Shown here: positions 45,264 to 55,000 of the stretch, in pieces
How positions within the stretch are numbered: the stretch's first letter is position 1
Layout of the letters: every line of letters starts with the position of its first letter
Assembly: GCF_001969385.1 (NCBI RefSeq)
Contig: NZ_CP014796.1
Location: 1,443,501-1,507,500 of the forward strand
Length of the DNA stretch: 64,000 bases
Direction: 5' to 3'
Source: Salipiger profundus
GTDB taxonomy: Bacteria > Pseudomonadota > Alphaproteobacteria > Rhodobacterales > Rhodobacteraceae
Program-made: the position numbers and the translations under genes
Notes under the pieces: model-generated
Told to the model about the DNA's origin: nothing
Seen by the model: only the letters and a program-made list of their open reading frames with translations
Databases searched by the model: none

Positions 45264-48200
45264 GTGGCGCGGAAAGCCGTCCATACTCGCAAGGGGGCGT
45301 CTGGGACAGGGAGACCAGATTTGATCGGACGACTTTGCCGTGCGGCGGTGCTTGCTGCCTGTGTGCCTCTTGCCGCCCTTGCTGCCCCCCGTGACGAGGC
45401 CGATGTCTACGTGTTCGGCAACAGCCTCGTGAATCACATTGGCGAACAGGCCCATTCCAACGTGCCGCACTGGATGGCCGAGATGGCCCGTGCCGACGGG
45501 CGTGGCTTTACCCTGGATGGGCAGTTCGGGTTCCTGCGCAACTTCGTGCAGGATCTGCCGCCGCGGCCCGGCTGGTCGTTCCCGGGCGTCGACAGCCTCT
45601 GGGATCCGGGGCGGGGGCCCTTTGCCGAGGCGGGCTACGACGCGGTGCTCGTGACGCCCGCCAACTTCATCCAGTACCAGCCGCCGGACCGGCCCTACGA
45701 CGGCGACAACCCCGGCAAGGAAAGCCCGCTCGGGGCCACCGCCACGCTGGTCGAGTGGCTGCACACGCGCGCTCCGGGAACGCCGGTCTACATCTACGAG
45801 GGCTGGGCCGAGATGGCCGGGGTGGCGCGCGGCTTCCCGCCGTCGCGGCGGGGCCTGCGCCGATACCACGCTTTCAACACCGGCGATTACCACGACTGGT
45901 ACGAGACCCTGCGCGACGACCTGCGCGCGGAGCAGCCCGAGGCCGACGTGCGCCTGATCCCGGTGGCGCGCATCCTTGGCGTCCTGCTGGGCCGGGGCGG
46001 TCCGCTCGAGGACATGCCGGCCGAGGCGCTCTACGTCGATGACGCTCCGCACGGAACGCCGTCGCTCTACTTTCTCGCGGCGATGATAACCTATGCCGCG
46101 ATCTACGAGGCGCCGCCGCCCGCAGGATACGAGCCGCCGGAGAGCCTCCACCCCGACGTCGTGGCGGCCTATCCGGCGCTGGCCTCCGCGATCTGGGACG
46201 CAGTCTCCGGCGCGGGGATATTCGAGGAAGCCGCCGCCCGGCCTTCGGCGCCGGACGATACCCGGACCGCCGAGGCCGACGCTGCGGACGACGCGGCGCC
46301 TGCCGCCGAAGATCCCCTGCCACCGCGCGGCCGGGTGGCACTGCCCGAGGGTGGGGCGCGACCGGAGGGGCTGCCGGCGCTGGCGATGAACATCAACGGC
46401 ATCTCGGACTGGTCGACGCAGCATCCCTTCATCGACCGCATGAAGAGCGCCCGGCAGTGGGTGGGCCACCTGCCGGGGCAGTGGGGCGGCGTCACCATCG
46501 AGGAATTGCGGGCGGAGGGCGTGCTCGACCCGGACGGCTGGCCGCTGCGCATCCCCGAGCGGGTCGAGCGGCTGGAATCGCTGCTGCTGACCGACCAGCC
46601 CGAGGAGGCGACGCATCTGCGCGGCACCTACATCGTGACCTGGAAGGGCGAGGGCGATCTGAAGCTCACCGGCCGCGCGCAGCGTGTGCGCTACGGCGAT
46701 CACGAGGCCGAGTTCGACTACAGCCCCGGCGAGGGCGCGGTGGGCATCGCGCTCGGGGCGACCGATCCCGACGATCCGATCCGCGACATCCACGTCATCC
46801 GCGAGGACCAGCGCGATCTCCACGAGGCCGGGGTGATCTTCAACCCGGCGTGGATCGAGACCGTGCACGACCTGCGCAGCATCCGTTTCATGGACTGGAT
46901 GGTGACCAACGGCTCTCCGGTGCAAGGCTGGGACGACCGTCCGCGCACGTCGGATTTCAGCTACACCTCCTGGGGCGTTCCGCTCGAGGTGATGCTGGCG
47001 CTTGCCAACCAGATCGGTGTCGACCCGTGGTTCACCATGCCGCACCAGGCCGACGACGCCTACATCCGCCGCTTCGCCGAGGCGGTGCGCGACGGGCTCG
47101 ACCCCCGGCTGAAGGCCCATGTCGAGTATTCCAACGAGGTCTGGAACTTCATCTTTCCGCAGGCGGAATGGGCGCAGGCGCAGGCCGATGCGCTCTGGGG
47201 CCGGTCCGAGGCCGGCTGGATGCAATACTACGGCCTGCGGGCGGCGCAGGTGATGACGATCTGGAGCGACGTCTTCGGTGACGAGGTCGCCGACCGGCTG
47301 GTGCGCGTCGTGGCGACCCACACCGGCTGGCCGGGGCTCGAAGAGAACATCCTCGTGGCGCCTCTGGCCTACCTGCAGCTCGGATACGCCCCGGCCGAGG
47401 TCTTCGACGCCTACGCGGTGACCGGCTACTTCGGCTACGAGATGGGCGGCGAGGAGATGGCGCCGCAGATGGACGACTGGCTCGAACGGTCCGAGGCGCA
47501 GGCCCGCGCCGAGGGCGAGCGGCAGGGGCTGCGCCGCGTCGCGCTGCGCGAATACGTCCGCGCGCACCGTTACGAGGCGGCGGTGGCGCCGGTCGCCCTG
47601 GCGCTGCTCGAGGGCTCGCTGCGCGAGCTCACCGACGAGATCTTTCCCTACCAGGCGGCGGTGGCCGAGGCCTCGGACCTGCGGCTGGTGATGTACGAGG
47701 GCGGCACGCATCTGACCGCGCAGCTGCCGCGCGTGAATGACGAGCGGCTCACGGGGTTCTTCGAGTATTTCAACTACACGCCGGAAATGGCCAAGCTCTA
47801 CGAGACGCTGCTGACCGGCTACGTCGCCGCCGGGGGCACGCTGTTCAACGGCTTCGTCGACGTGGCGCAGCCGTCGAAATGGGGCAGCTGGGGCGCGCTG
47901 CGCCACCTGCAGGACGACAACCCGCGCTGGGACATGCTGGCGAACTACAACGCCACCGGCCCCTCGGACTGGGCGCCGCGCGACCCCGAGGCCTTTGCCG
48001 ACGGCGTGCTGACACGGGGCGGCGGCGGCGGCGAGACGTTGCAGGGCACCGCGCAGGAAGACATCCTGCTGGGCGGCGGCGGCAACGACGTGCTGGTCTC
48101 GGGTGGTGGCGACGACCATCTGCACGGCGGTGCGGGCACCGACCGCGCGGTTCTGCCCGGGCACCGGACCGACTACGTGTTTTCGCACGAGGACGGACGG

Positions 48201-48302
48201 CTGGTGGCCGACGGTCCGGCGGGGCGGGTGCTGCTGTTCTCGGTCGAGCGGCTGGGATTTGCAGGGGCCCCCGGCGACGACATCGCGACGGCGGGGCTCT
48301 AG
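45264..48302 (+). CDS. Exported multidomain protein: SGNH-like, GH-A-like and RTX repeats
   Basis: The 1012-residue protein has an N-terminal signal-like segment (LCRAAVLAACVPLAALAAP). It then resembles an SGNH hydrolase: the motif FGNSLVNH puts a serine at residue 54, and DDAPHG gives Asp260/His263 as a DxxH block. A low-complexity linker follows near residues 310-370. The second domain has HVEYSNEVWNF, an Asn-Glu pair (Glu625) as in clan GH-A, and LVMYEGGTHL (Glu812), a candidate nucleophile. The C-terminus has RTX-type glycine repeats around residues 930-960 (GGGGNDVLVSGGGDD), which suggest calcium binding and type I secretion. GTG at 45264 follows GAGGGG; TTG at 45321 with AGGGAGA is an alternative. 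Confidence 0.75.
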   Translation: MARKAVHTRKGASGTGRPDLIGRLCRAAVLAACVPLAALAAPRDEADVYVFGNSLVNHIGEQAHSNVPHWMAEMARADGRGFTLDGQFGFLRNFVQDLPPRPGWSFPGVDSLWDPGRGPFAEAGYDAVLVTPANFIQYQPPDRPYDGDNPGKESPLGATATLVEWLHTRAPGTPVYIYEGWAEMAGVARGFPPSRRGLRRYHAFNTGDYHDWYETLRDDLRAEQPEADVRLIPVARILGVLLGRGGPLEDMPAEALYVDDAPHGTPSLYFLAAMITYAAIYEAPPPAGYEPPESLHPDVVAAYPALASAIWDAVSGAGIFEEAAARPSAPDDTRTAEADAADDAAPAAEDPLPPRGRVALPEGGARPEGLPALAMNINGISDWSTQHPFIDRMKSARQWVGHLPGQWGGVTIEELRAEGVLDPDGWPLRIPERVERLESLLLTDQPEEATHLRGTYIVTWKGEGDLKLTGRAQRVRYGDHEAEFDYSPGEGAVGIALGATDPDDPIRDIHVIREDQRDLHEAGVIFNPAWIETVHDLRSIRFMDWMVTNGSPVQGWDDRPRTSDFSYTSWGVPLEVMLALANQIGVDPWFTMPHQADDAYIRRFAEAVRDGLDPRLKAHVEYSNEVWNFIFPQAEWAQAQADALWGRSEAGWMQYYGLRAAQVMTIWSDVFGDEVADRLVRVVATHTGWPGLEENILVAPLAYLQLGYAPAEVFDAYAVTGYFGYEMGGEEMAPQMDDWLERSEAQARAEGERQGLRRVALREYVRAHRYEAAVAPVALALLEGSLRELTDEIFPYQAAVAEASDLRLVMYEGGTHLTAQLPRVNDERLTGFFEYFNYTPEMAKLYETLLTGYVAAGGTLFNGFVDVAQPSKWGSWGALRHLQDDNPRWDMLANYNATGPSDWAPRDPEAFADGVLTRGGGGGETLQGTAQEDILLGGGGNDVLVSGGGDDHLHGGAGTDRAVLPGHRTDYVFSHEDGRLVADGPAGRVLLFSVERLGFAGAPGDDIATAGL

Positions 48303-48303
48303 C

Positions 48304-49518
48304 TCAACCGTTGTCCCGCGTCGCGAGGATTTCCGACACCAGCGTCTCGGCCCCGAGGCTCGCGCGGAAGCGGGTCTCGACCTGAATGCGCCCGGCATCG
48401 CTGAAGCGCTGGGCGCTGTCGGGGTTCTGTGCGAGATCGCGGATCGCACGGGCCAGCGCGGTCGGGTCCTTCGGCGGGACGAGCTTGCCGTTGTGGCCGT
48501 CGTCGATCAGCTCGCGCACCCCGCCCGCGTCGGTGCCGATCACCGGCACGCCGCAGGCCATCGCCTCCATGTAGGCCACGCCCAGGGGTTCATGCCACGA
48601 GGCGAGCACGAAGACATGCGCATCGAGCAGCTTTTGCTTTACCGCGCCCGCGTCGATGGCGCCCAGCAGCTTCACGTGGTCCTGCAGTCGCAGCTTGCGC
48701 AGGTGCGCCTCGAGGTCCTTGCGGAAGCCCTCGCCTCCGGCGTCGTCCTCGCCGGCGATCTCGAGCCGCACGTCGACCCCCTGGTCGAGCAGCTGCCGCA
48801 TCGCCGACATCAGGTCCTGGTGGCCCTTCACCACGTTGAGCCGGCCGCAGCTGAAGAGCCTGAGCGGCCGCCCCTTCTCGGGCGGCTGGTAGGGCGCGTC
48901 GCGGCGCAGCTCGTCGGTGTCGACGCCCATGGGGCGGACCACCAGCCGCGGCGGCAGGTCGTCGGGCATCGCCTCCTGCATCTCGTTCAGCAGCTTGTGG
49001 GTGATGATCGTGGCAAAGGCGGCGTGGCGCCACTTGAAGCGCTGGCCCGGCCCGTAGTCCGACAGCGGGCCATGCAGCGTGAGCGAGTAGGTCGGTCCAC
49101 CCATCTGCCGCGCCAGCGCCGCGATCAGCGCCGCGCGGGCGCAGGAATGCACGTGCACGTGGTCGAGCCCGCGCTCGCGCGCCAGCGTCACGAGCGCGCG
49201 CGCGGCAGAGAGCGTCACGGCGACGTCCTTCGCGAAGCCCGGCCCCTCGCGCAGGATGGCGCGGGGCAGCCCGCGCGGCAGCAGCGCCCATAGTGCCTGC
49301 AGCGCGGCGACGGGCTCGACTTGACCGAGGTAGGTGGTCCGCGCGATCGCGTCCTGAGACCAGTCGTGCGAAATCAGCCCGGAGTGCGGCATCCGGGTCG
49401 ACAGGAGATGCACCTCGTGCCCCATCGACTCGAGCACCTGCACCTCGCGCCAGAAGAAGATATGTGTCTGCCCCGGAAACTGGGGCACAAGATACCCGAT
49501 CCGCAATTTCTGCGACAC
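48304..49518 (-). CDS. Glycosyltransferase family 4
   Basis: The 404-residue GT-B enzyme has the N-terminal acceptor fold beginning LRIGYLVPQFPGQTHIFFWREVQVLESMGHEVHLLSTR. The C-terminal nucleotide-sugar domain includes PLRLFSCGRLNVVKGHQDLMSAM and FVLASWHEPLGVAYMEAMACGVPVIGTDAGGVREL, which is the family's EX7E motif. It is encoded convergently with the RTX protein (two stops almost touching) and divergently from the GT2-flippase genes. Sugar donor and acceptor are unknown. Confidence 0.9.
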   Translation of the reverse strand: MSQKLRIGYLVPQFPGQTHIFFWREVQVLESMGHEVHLLSTRMPHSGLISHDWSQDAIARTTYLGQVEPVAALQALWALLPRGLPRAILREGPGFAKDVAVTLSAARALVTLARERGLDHVHVHSCARAALIAALARQMGGPTYSLTLHGPLSDYGPGQRFKWRHAAFATIITHKLLNEMQEAMPDDLPPRLVVRPMGVDTDELRRDAPYQPPEKGRPLRLFSCGRLNVVKGHQDLMSAMRQLLDQGVDVRLEIAGEDDAGGEGFRKDLEAHLRKLRLQDHVKLLGAIDAGAVKQKLLDAHVFVLASWHEPLGVAYMEAMACGVPVIGTDAGGVRELIDDGHNGKLVPPKDPTALARAIRDLAQNPDSAQRFSDAGRIQVETRFRASLGAETLVSEILATRDNG

Positions 49519-49668
49519 GCGTCCCCCCGGATTTCAGGATTCCCGGGCGATCTGTCCGGGATTTGTGACAACTTCCATGTGATTTCTTTTTTTGGCCACA
49601 GTTTGCTGTCAGGTCATCGGCGAGCGGGAGAGGAAAATCGTCCATGTGTGGCGGCTATGGTACGGATC

Positions 49669-50526
49669 ATGTCGGCTGAGCACCAAACGGCCGGGATGCC
49701 TGCGGTGTCGGTCGTCCTTCCGGCGAGCAACGAGGCATCCCTGATCGGGCCCTGCCTGCGCGCGCTCTGCGCGTCGCGCCTGCCGGGGGTTCTGCGGGCC
49801 GAGGTCATCGTCGTCGCAAACGGCTGCCGGGACGACACCGCCGATCGGGCCCGCGCCGAGATACCCACATTCGAGGCGCGCGGCTGGGACGTGCGGGTGA
49901 TCGAGCAGGCCCATGGCAACAAGCTCGCCGCGCTCAACGCCGGAGACGCGGTCGCGCGGCACGATCTTCGGGTCTATCTCGACGCCGACGTCACCGTGAG
50001 CCCCGATCTTCTTGCCCAGCTGGTCGACGTGCTTGAACGTCCCGGCCCCCGCTACGCCAGCGGACGGGTGGTGATCACCGCCCGCAGCGTCCTGTCACGG
50101 GCCTATGCGCGATTCTGGCAAACGGTGCCGTTCATGCGGCAGGGCGTGCCCGGCTGCGGCCTCTTCGCGGTCAACGGCGAGGGTCGGGCCCGCTGGGGGA
50201 GGTTTCCCGAGATCATCTCGGACGATACCTTCGTCCGCCTGAGTTTTGCTCCCGGCGAGCGCGCGGGCGTTGCCGCAACATATGACTGGCCCATCGCCGA
50301 GGGCTTCGGCAATCTCGTGCGCGTGAGGCGGCGGCAGAACGCCGGGGTCGCCGAGATCGAACAGAGGTATCCCGAACTGCTCGCCAACGACGACAAGCCG
50401 ACCCCGACCCGGGGCGAGACCCTGGCGATGGCGCTGCGCGATCCACCGGGCTTTGCGGTCTACGCGGCGGTTGCGCTCGCGGTGAAGCTGCGCCCGCAGG
50501 CGGCGGAGTGGAGTCGCGGTCGATGA
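49669..50526 (+). CDS. Glycosyltransferase family 2
   Basis: The 285-residue GT-A enzyme starts MSAEHQTAGMPAVSVVLPASNEASLIGPCLRAL. The donor-binding VIVVANGCRDDTAD is followed by the metal-binding DADV pair in RVYLDADVTVSP. GCGLFAVNGEGRARWG and IISDDTFVRLSF correspond to later GT2 motifs. Internal starts at 49657 and 49669 are both possible; the latter gives a standard opening. The C-terminus has a short hydrophobic helix (FAVYAAVALAVKLR), so it may be membrane associated. Its stop overlaps the flippase ATG (ATGA). Confidence 0.87.
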   Translation: MSAEHQTAGMPAVSVVLPASNEASLIGPCLRALCASRLPGVLRAEVIVVANGCRDDTADRARAEIPTFEARGWDVRVIEQAHGNKLAALNAGDAVARHDLRVYLDADVTVSPDLLAQLVDVLERPGPRYASGRVVITARSVLSRAYARFWQTVPFMRQGVPGCGLFAVNGEGRARWGRFPEIISDDTFVRLSFAPGERAGVAATYDWPIAEGFGNLVRVRRRQNAGVAEIEQRYPELLANDDKPTPTRGETLAMALRDPPGFAVYAAVALAVKLRPQAAEWSRGR

Positions 50527-51887
50527 GCCAGGCCATCCTCACCCGGTTCCGGGGCGCGTCTCTCTCGGCCCGCGCGGTGCGCTCGTCGCTGCTGACGGTG
50601 GGCGGCTTCGGTTTCGGGCAGGCGATAAGGCTTGCGTCGAACCTCATTCTGACGCGGCTGCTCTTCCCCGAAGCCTTTGGCCTCATGGCGCTGGTGTCGG
50701 TCTTCATGATGGGGCTTCAGCAGTTCTCGGACGTGGGGGTGACGCCGGCGATCCTGCAGAGCCGCCGTGGCGATGACCGCGATTTCCTCAACACGGCGTG
50801 GACGATACAGGTTCTGCGCGGGGCAGGGCTGTGGCTCGCGGGATGCGCGCTGGCGTGGCCCATGTCGCTGTTCTACGACGAGCCGCAGCTACTGCACATC
50901 CTGCCGGTGGCAAGCCTCGCGCTGCTGATCGTCGGGTTCAAGCCGACCCGGATGGACACCGCCAACCGGCACCTCCTGCTCGGGCGCGTCACGCTTCTCG
51001 ACGTCATCACCCAGACCAGCGGCGTCCTCGGGGCCATCGTGCTCGCGTGGTGGACCGGGTCGGTCTGGGCGCTGGTGATCAGCGGTCTCATCGCGAGCGC
51101 GGTCGAGGTCATCATCAACTGGCTCTTCCTGCCGGGTGAGCATAACCGCTTCCGCTGGGAGCCTGCCGCGGCGCAGGAGCTCATCACCTTCGGCAAGTGG
51201 ATCTTCCTGTCGACGGTCTGCGGGTTCTTCTTCAGCCAGAGCGACAAGATCCTGATGGGGAAATATCTCACGCTCGACGTGCTGGGGATCTACAACATCG
51301 GCTATTTCCTCGCCGCCTTCCCGATGCTGCTCGGGGGGATGGTGACGCGCCGTATCCTGATCCCGATCTACCGCGAGACGCCGCCGACCGAAAGCCGCGA
51401 GAACTTCCAGCGGTTGCGCAAGATGCGGTGCGTGGTGACCGGTGCGCTGATAGGACTCGTCGGCGTCTTCGCGATCACCGGGCACTGGCTGGTCGATCTG
51501 CTCTACGATGACCGCTACGTCGCCGCCGGCGCGGTGACGGTCATCATCGCCTGCGTGCAGATGCCCCAGATCATCGTGCAGACCTACGACCAGGCGGCGC
51601 TTGCGGCGGGCGACAGCCGGACGTTCTTCGTGCTGGCGCTCGCGCGGGCGGTGCTGATGGTGGTCTGCCTTCTGGCCGGGCTCGAGATCGCAGGGTTCCT
51701 CGGCGCGCTGCTCGGCATCGGCGCCGCCTACCTGCTGGCCTACCCGGTGGTCGTCTGGCTGGCGCGCCGCATGGGGGCATGGGATCCGCTGCACGATGCG
51801 GTCTTCACGTTGGCCGCCGGGGGATTCGCCGCGCTGGCGGTGGCCCTGAACTGGCCGCACATCGTGGCGCTGGCTGCCTTGGGTTGA
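50523..51887 (+). CDS. Wzx-like oligosaccharide flippase
   Basis: The 454-residue protein is a polysaccharide biosynthesis/MATE-type integral membrane protein with about twelve hydrophobic segments. The opening LLTVGGFGFGQAIRLASNLILTRLLFPEAFGLMALVSVF and the mid-region SQSDKILMGKYLTLDVLGIYNIGYFLAAFPMLL are typical Wzx signatures. It should move a lipid-linked saccharide across the inner membrane. The start at 50523 overlaps the GT2 stop, coupling the two. Its placement beside glycosyltransferases and the PKS suggests that the cluster product or a sugar precursor is exported. Confidence 0.88.
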   Translation: MSQAILTRFRGASLSARAVRSSLLTVGGFGFGQAIRLASNLILTRLLFPEAFGLMALVSVFMMGLQQFSDVGVTPAILQSRRGDDRDFLNTAWTIQVLRGAGLWLAGCALAWPMSLFYDEPQLLHILPVASLALLIVGFKPTRMDTANRHLLLGRVTLLDVITQTSGVLGAIVLAWWTGSVWALVISGLIASAVEVIINWLFLPGEHNRFRWEPAAAQELITFGKWIFLSTVCGFFFSQSDKILMGKYLTLDVLGIYNIGYFLAAFPMLLGGMVTRRILIPIYRETPPTESRENFQRLRKMRCVVTGALIGLVGVFAITGHWLVDLLYDDRYVAAGAVTVIIACVQMPQIIVQTYDQAALAAGDSRTFFVLALARAVLMVVCLLAGLEIAGFLGALLGIGAAYLLAYPVVVWLARRMGAWDPLHDAVFTLAAGGFAALAVALNWPHIVALAALG

Positions 51888-51894
51888 TCAACCC
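51881..51894. repeat. 14-base palindrome over the flippase stop codon
   Basis: GGGTTGATCAACCC is a perfect palindrome that contains the stop codon TGA. It is followed six bases later by a second inverted repeat, GTCGCC-TTGC-GGCGAC (51900-51915). Neither has a T-run. Significance is unclear. Confidence 0.4.
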
Positions 51895-52051
51895 GAACGG
51901 TCGCCTTGCGGCGACAATTCCCAGATATCCCGAGACTGTTTTTCGTGGCACAACAGTTACTCTGAGTCTTTGGCATTCCGGGGGCGAGGCCGGTGGGGAT
52001 AGCTCAAACTCGCCGCATTTCCTCCCCATTTATCCTTTACAGAACCCTAGT

Positions 52052-52063
52052 GTCACATGTGAC
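52052..52063. promoter_or_regulatory. Palindromic putative operator upstream of the PKS gene
   Basis: GTCACATGTGAC is a perfect 12-base palindrome lying 13 bases before the PKS ATG, within the 189-base spacer that follows the flippase gene. Its location over the probable leader or ribosome-site region suits a repressor or activator site for the PKS-GT2-NRPS operon. It does not match the FNR box, and no regulator gene lies beside it. The identity is an inference. Confidence 0.35.
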
Positions 52064-52076
52064 GGGGTAACGGGTC

Positions 52077-55000
52077 ATGAGCAATGCAGCACAGCACGTC
52101 GCCGGCGAAAACGACATCGCCATCGTCGGCATGGCCGCGCATCTGCCGGGCGCCGAGAGCATCCTGCAATACTGGGAGAACCTGCGCGCGGGCCGCTCCT
52201 CGATCCGGCGCCTGTCCGAGGACGAGCTGCTCGAGGCGGGTGAGTCCCCCGGCCTGATCCGCCACAAGGACTACGTGCCCTTCGCCGCGCCGCTCGACGA
52301 TTTCGAGATGTTCGACGCCGAGTTCTTCGGGTTCTCGCCCAAGGAAGCGGCGATCATGGACCCGCAGCACCGCCAGTTCCTCGAGGCCGCCTGGGAGGCC
52401 TTCGAGAACGCCGGCCACGTTCCCGAAAGCTTCGACGGCCAGGTCGGCGTCTTCGCCGGCTGCGGGATGGGCTCGTATTTCTACTTCAACGTCTGCTCGA
52501 ACCCGGACCTGGTCGAGAACACGGGCATGTTCCTGCTGCGCCATACCGGCAACGACAAGGACTTCATGACCACGCGGGCGAGTCATGTCTTCGACCTGCA
52601 CGGGCCGTCGATCAACCTCCAGACCGCCTGCTCGACCTCGCTCGTGGCGGCGCATTACGCCTGCCAGGCGCTGCTCAACGGCGAGTGCGACATGGCACTG
52701 GCGGGCGGCGCTACCATCGAGCTGCCGCAGCGGCGCGGCTACCTCTACAAGGAAAACGAGATCCTCTCGCCCGACGGCGCATGCCATGCCTTCGATCACC
52801 GCGCGCAGGGCACGGTCTTCGGATCGGGCGCGGGCGTCGTGGTGCTGCGCCGGCTTGCCGATGCGCTGGCCGACGGCGACCACATCTGGGCCGTCATCAA
52901 GGGCACCGCCGTCAACAACGACGGCGCGCAGAAGGCGGGTTATCTCGCGCCGTCGGTCGACGGCCAGGCGCAGGCGGTGGCCGAGGCGCAGGCCATCGCG
53001 GGCATCCGGTCGGATACCGTGGACTACGTCGAATGCCACGGCACCGGCACCTACCTTGGCGACCCGATCGAGGTCGCCGCCATGACGCAGGCCTTCCGCG
53101 AGACCTCGACCGCCGTGGGGCATTGCCGCATCGGCTCGGTCAAGACCAACATCGGGCATCTCGACACGGCGGCGGGGGTGGCGAGCCTCATCAAGACCTC
53201 GCTGGCGCTGCACAACGCCGAAATGCCGCCCTCGCTGGGCTTCGAGGCGCCGAACCCGGCGATCGACTTCGACAATTCGCCGTTTCTCGTGAATGACCGG
53301 CTGACGCCCTGGCCGCGCGCGCATCATCCGCGCCGGGCCGGGGTCAACTCGCTGGGCGTCGGGGGCACGAATGCCCACGCCGTGCTCGAGGAGGCGCCCG
53401 AGATGGCACCCTCCGAGGACAGCGACTGGCCGTTCCAGATCCTGACGCTCTCGGCGCGCAGCAAGGCGGCGCTCGACGAGGGCGCGAAGCGGCTTGCGGC
53501 GCATTTGCGCGCCCACCCCGAGCAACCGTTGGCCGACGTGGCCTTCACCCTTAAGGAGGGCCGCCACGGCTTCGAGAAGCGCCGTATCGTCGTGGCCGAG
53601 ACCCACGAGGAGGCCGCCCGCCTGCTCGAGGAGGACAACCCGCGCCGGGTGCATTCCCACAGCGCCGTCGAGCGCCCCGAGGTGGTCTTCACCTTTCCCG
53701 GCGGCGGCGCGCAATACGCCGGCATGGCGCGGGATCTCTACGAGACCGAGCCGGTCTTCGCCGAATGGATGGATCGCGGGCTCGACGCGCTGGCCGGGAT
53801 CACCGACGCCGACATCCGCGCGCTCTGGCTGCCCGAGGGTGACACCGCCGAAGCCGACGCCGCGCTGAAGCGTCCGTCGCTGCAGCTGCCGCTGATCATG
53901 ATCACCGAGTACGCGCTGGCGCAGCTCTGGATGAGCTGGGGCATCGCGCCGGTCGCGCTGGCCGGTCATTCGATGGGCGAGAACACCGCCGCCTGCCTTG
54001 CCGGCGTGATGAGCTTCGAGGACTGCATCGGGCTCGTGCACTTGCGCGGGCGGCTGTTCGACACGGTGCCCGCCGGCGGGATGCTGTCGGTCAACCTGCC
54101 GGCCGACGCGCTTGCACCGCGTCTGGGCGATGACCTTGACCTTGGCGTCATCAACGCGCCCGAACTGTCGGTCGCCTCGGGGCCGGTGGCCGCGCTTCAG
54201 GCGCTCGAGACCGCGCTGAAGGCCGAGGGCATCGAATGCCACCGCATCGCCATCGACATCGCCGCGCACAGCCGGATGCTCGAGCCGATTCTTGCGGACT
54301 TCCGGGCGTACCTGGCCTCCATCGACCTGCTCCCGCCGCAGATCCCGCTGACCTCGAACCGCACCGGCGCGCTGATGACCGAGGCTCAGGCGACCTCGCC
54401 CGACTACTGGGTCGAGCATCTGCGCGGCACCGTGCATTTTGCCGACTGCATCGAGGCGGTGGCGCGGCCCAACCGCATCTTCCTTGAGGTCGGGCCGGGC
54501 AAGGCGCTGTCGGCACTGGCGCGGCAGCATCCGCAGGTGAACGGCCAGCAGGTGCTGTCCTCGCTGCGGCACCGCGACGAGACCATCGCCGACGACAAGC
54601 ACATGTTCGAGGTGCTGGGCCGGCTCTGGGCGCTGGGCGCCGCGTTCGACTGGGGGCAGGTCTGGGGCGATACGCGCCGCCGGCGCGTCGTGCTGCCCTC
54701 CTACGCCTTCCAGCGGGCGCCCTATTTCATCGCGCCGGGCAAGGCGCAGGCCGACACCGCGCCGCAATACCTGATGCGCACCGACGACCTGTCGCAATGG
54801 GGCTGGAAACCGGTCTGGCGCCCCCGCGCTGCCGCGGTCGAGGTCGATGTCGAGGCCGGTCTTGCCGATGCCGAGCCGCAGACATGGCTGATGTTCATGG
54901 ACGAGGCCGGGCTGGCGGCGCGCGCCGCCGCGCGGCTCTCCGGCGCCGGGCATACGGTCGTCGAGGTGCGCCCCGGCGACAGCTTCACGCGGCTTTCCGA

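Noticed and set aside
51881..51894. An FNR-type box in the TTGATCAA palindrome
   Set aside because: FNR sites need TTGAT-N4-ATCAA. Here the half sites touch with no spacer, and the palindrome overlaps a stop codon.
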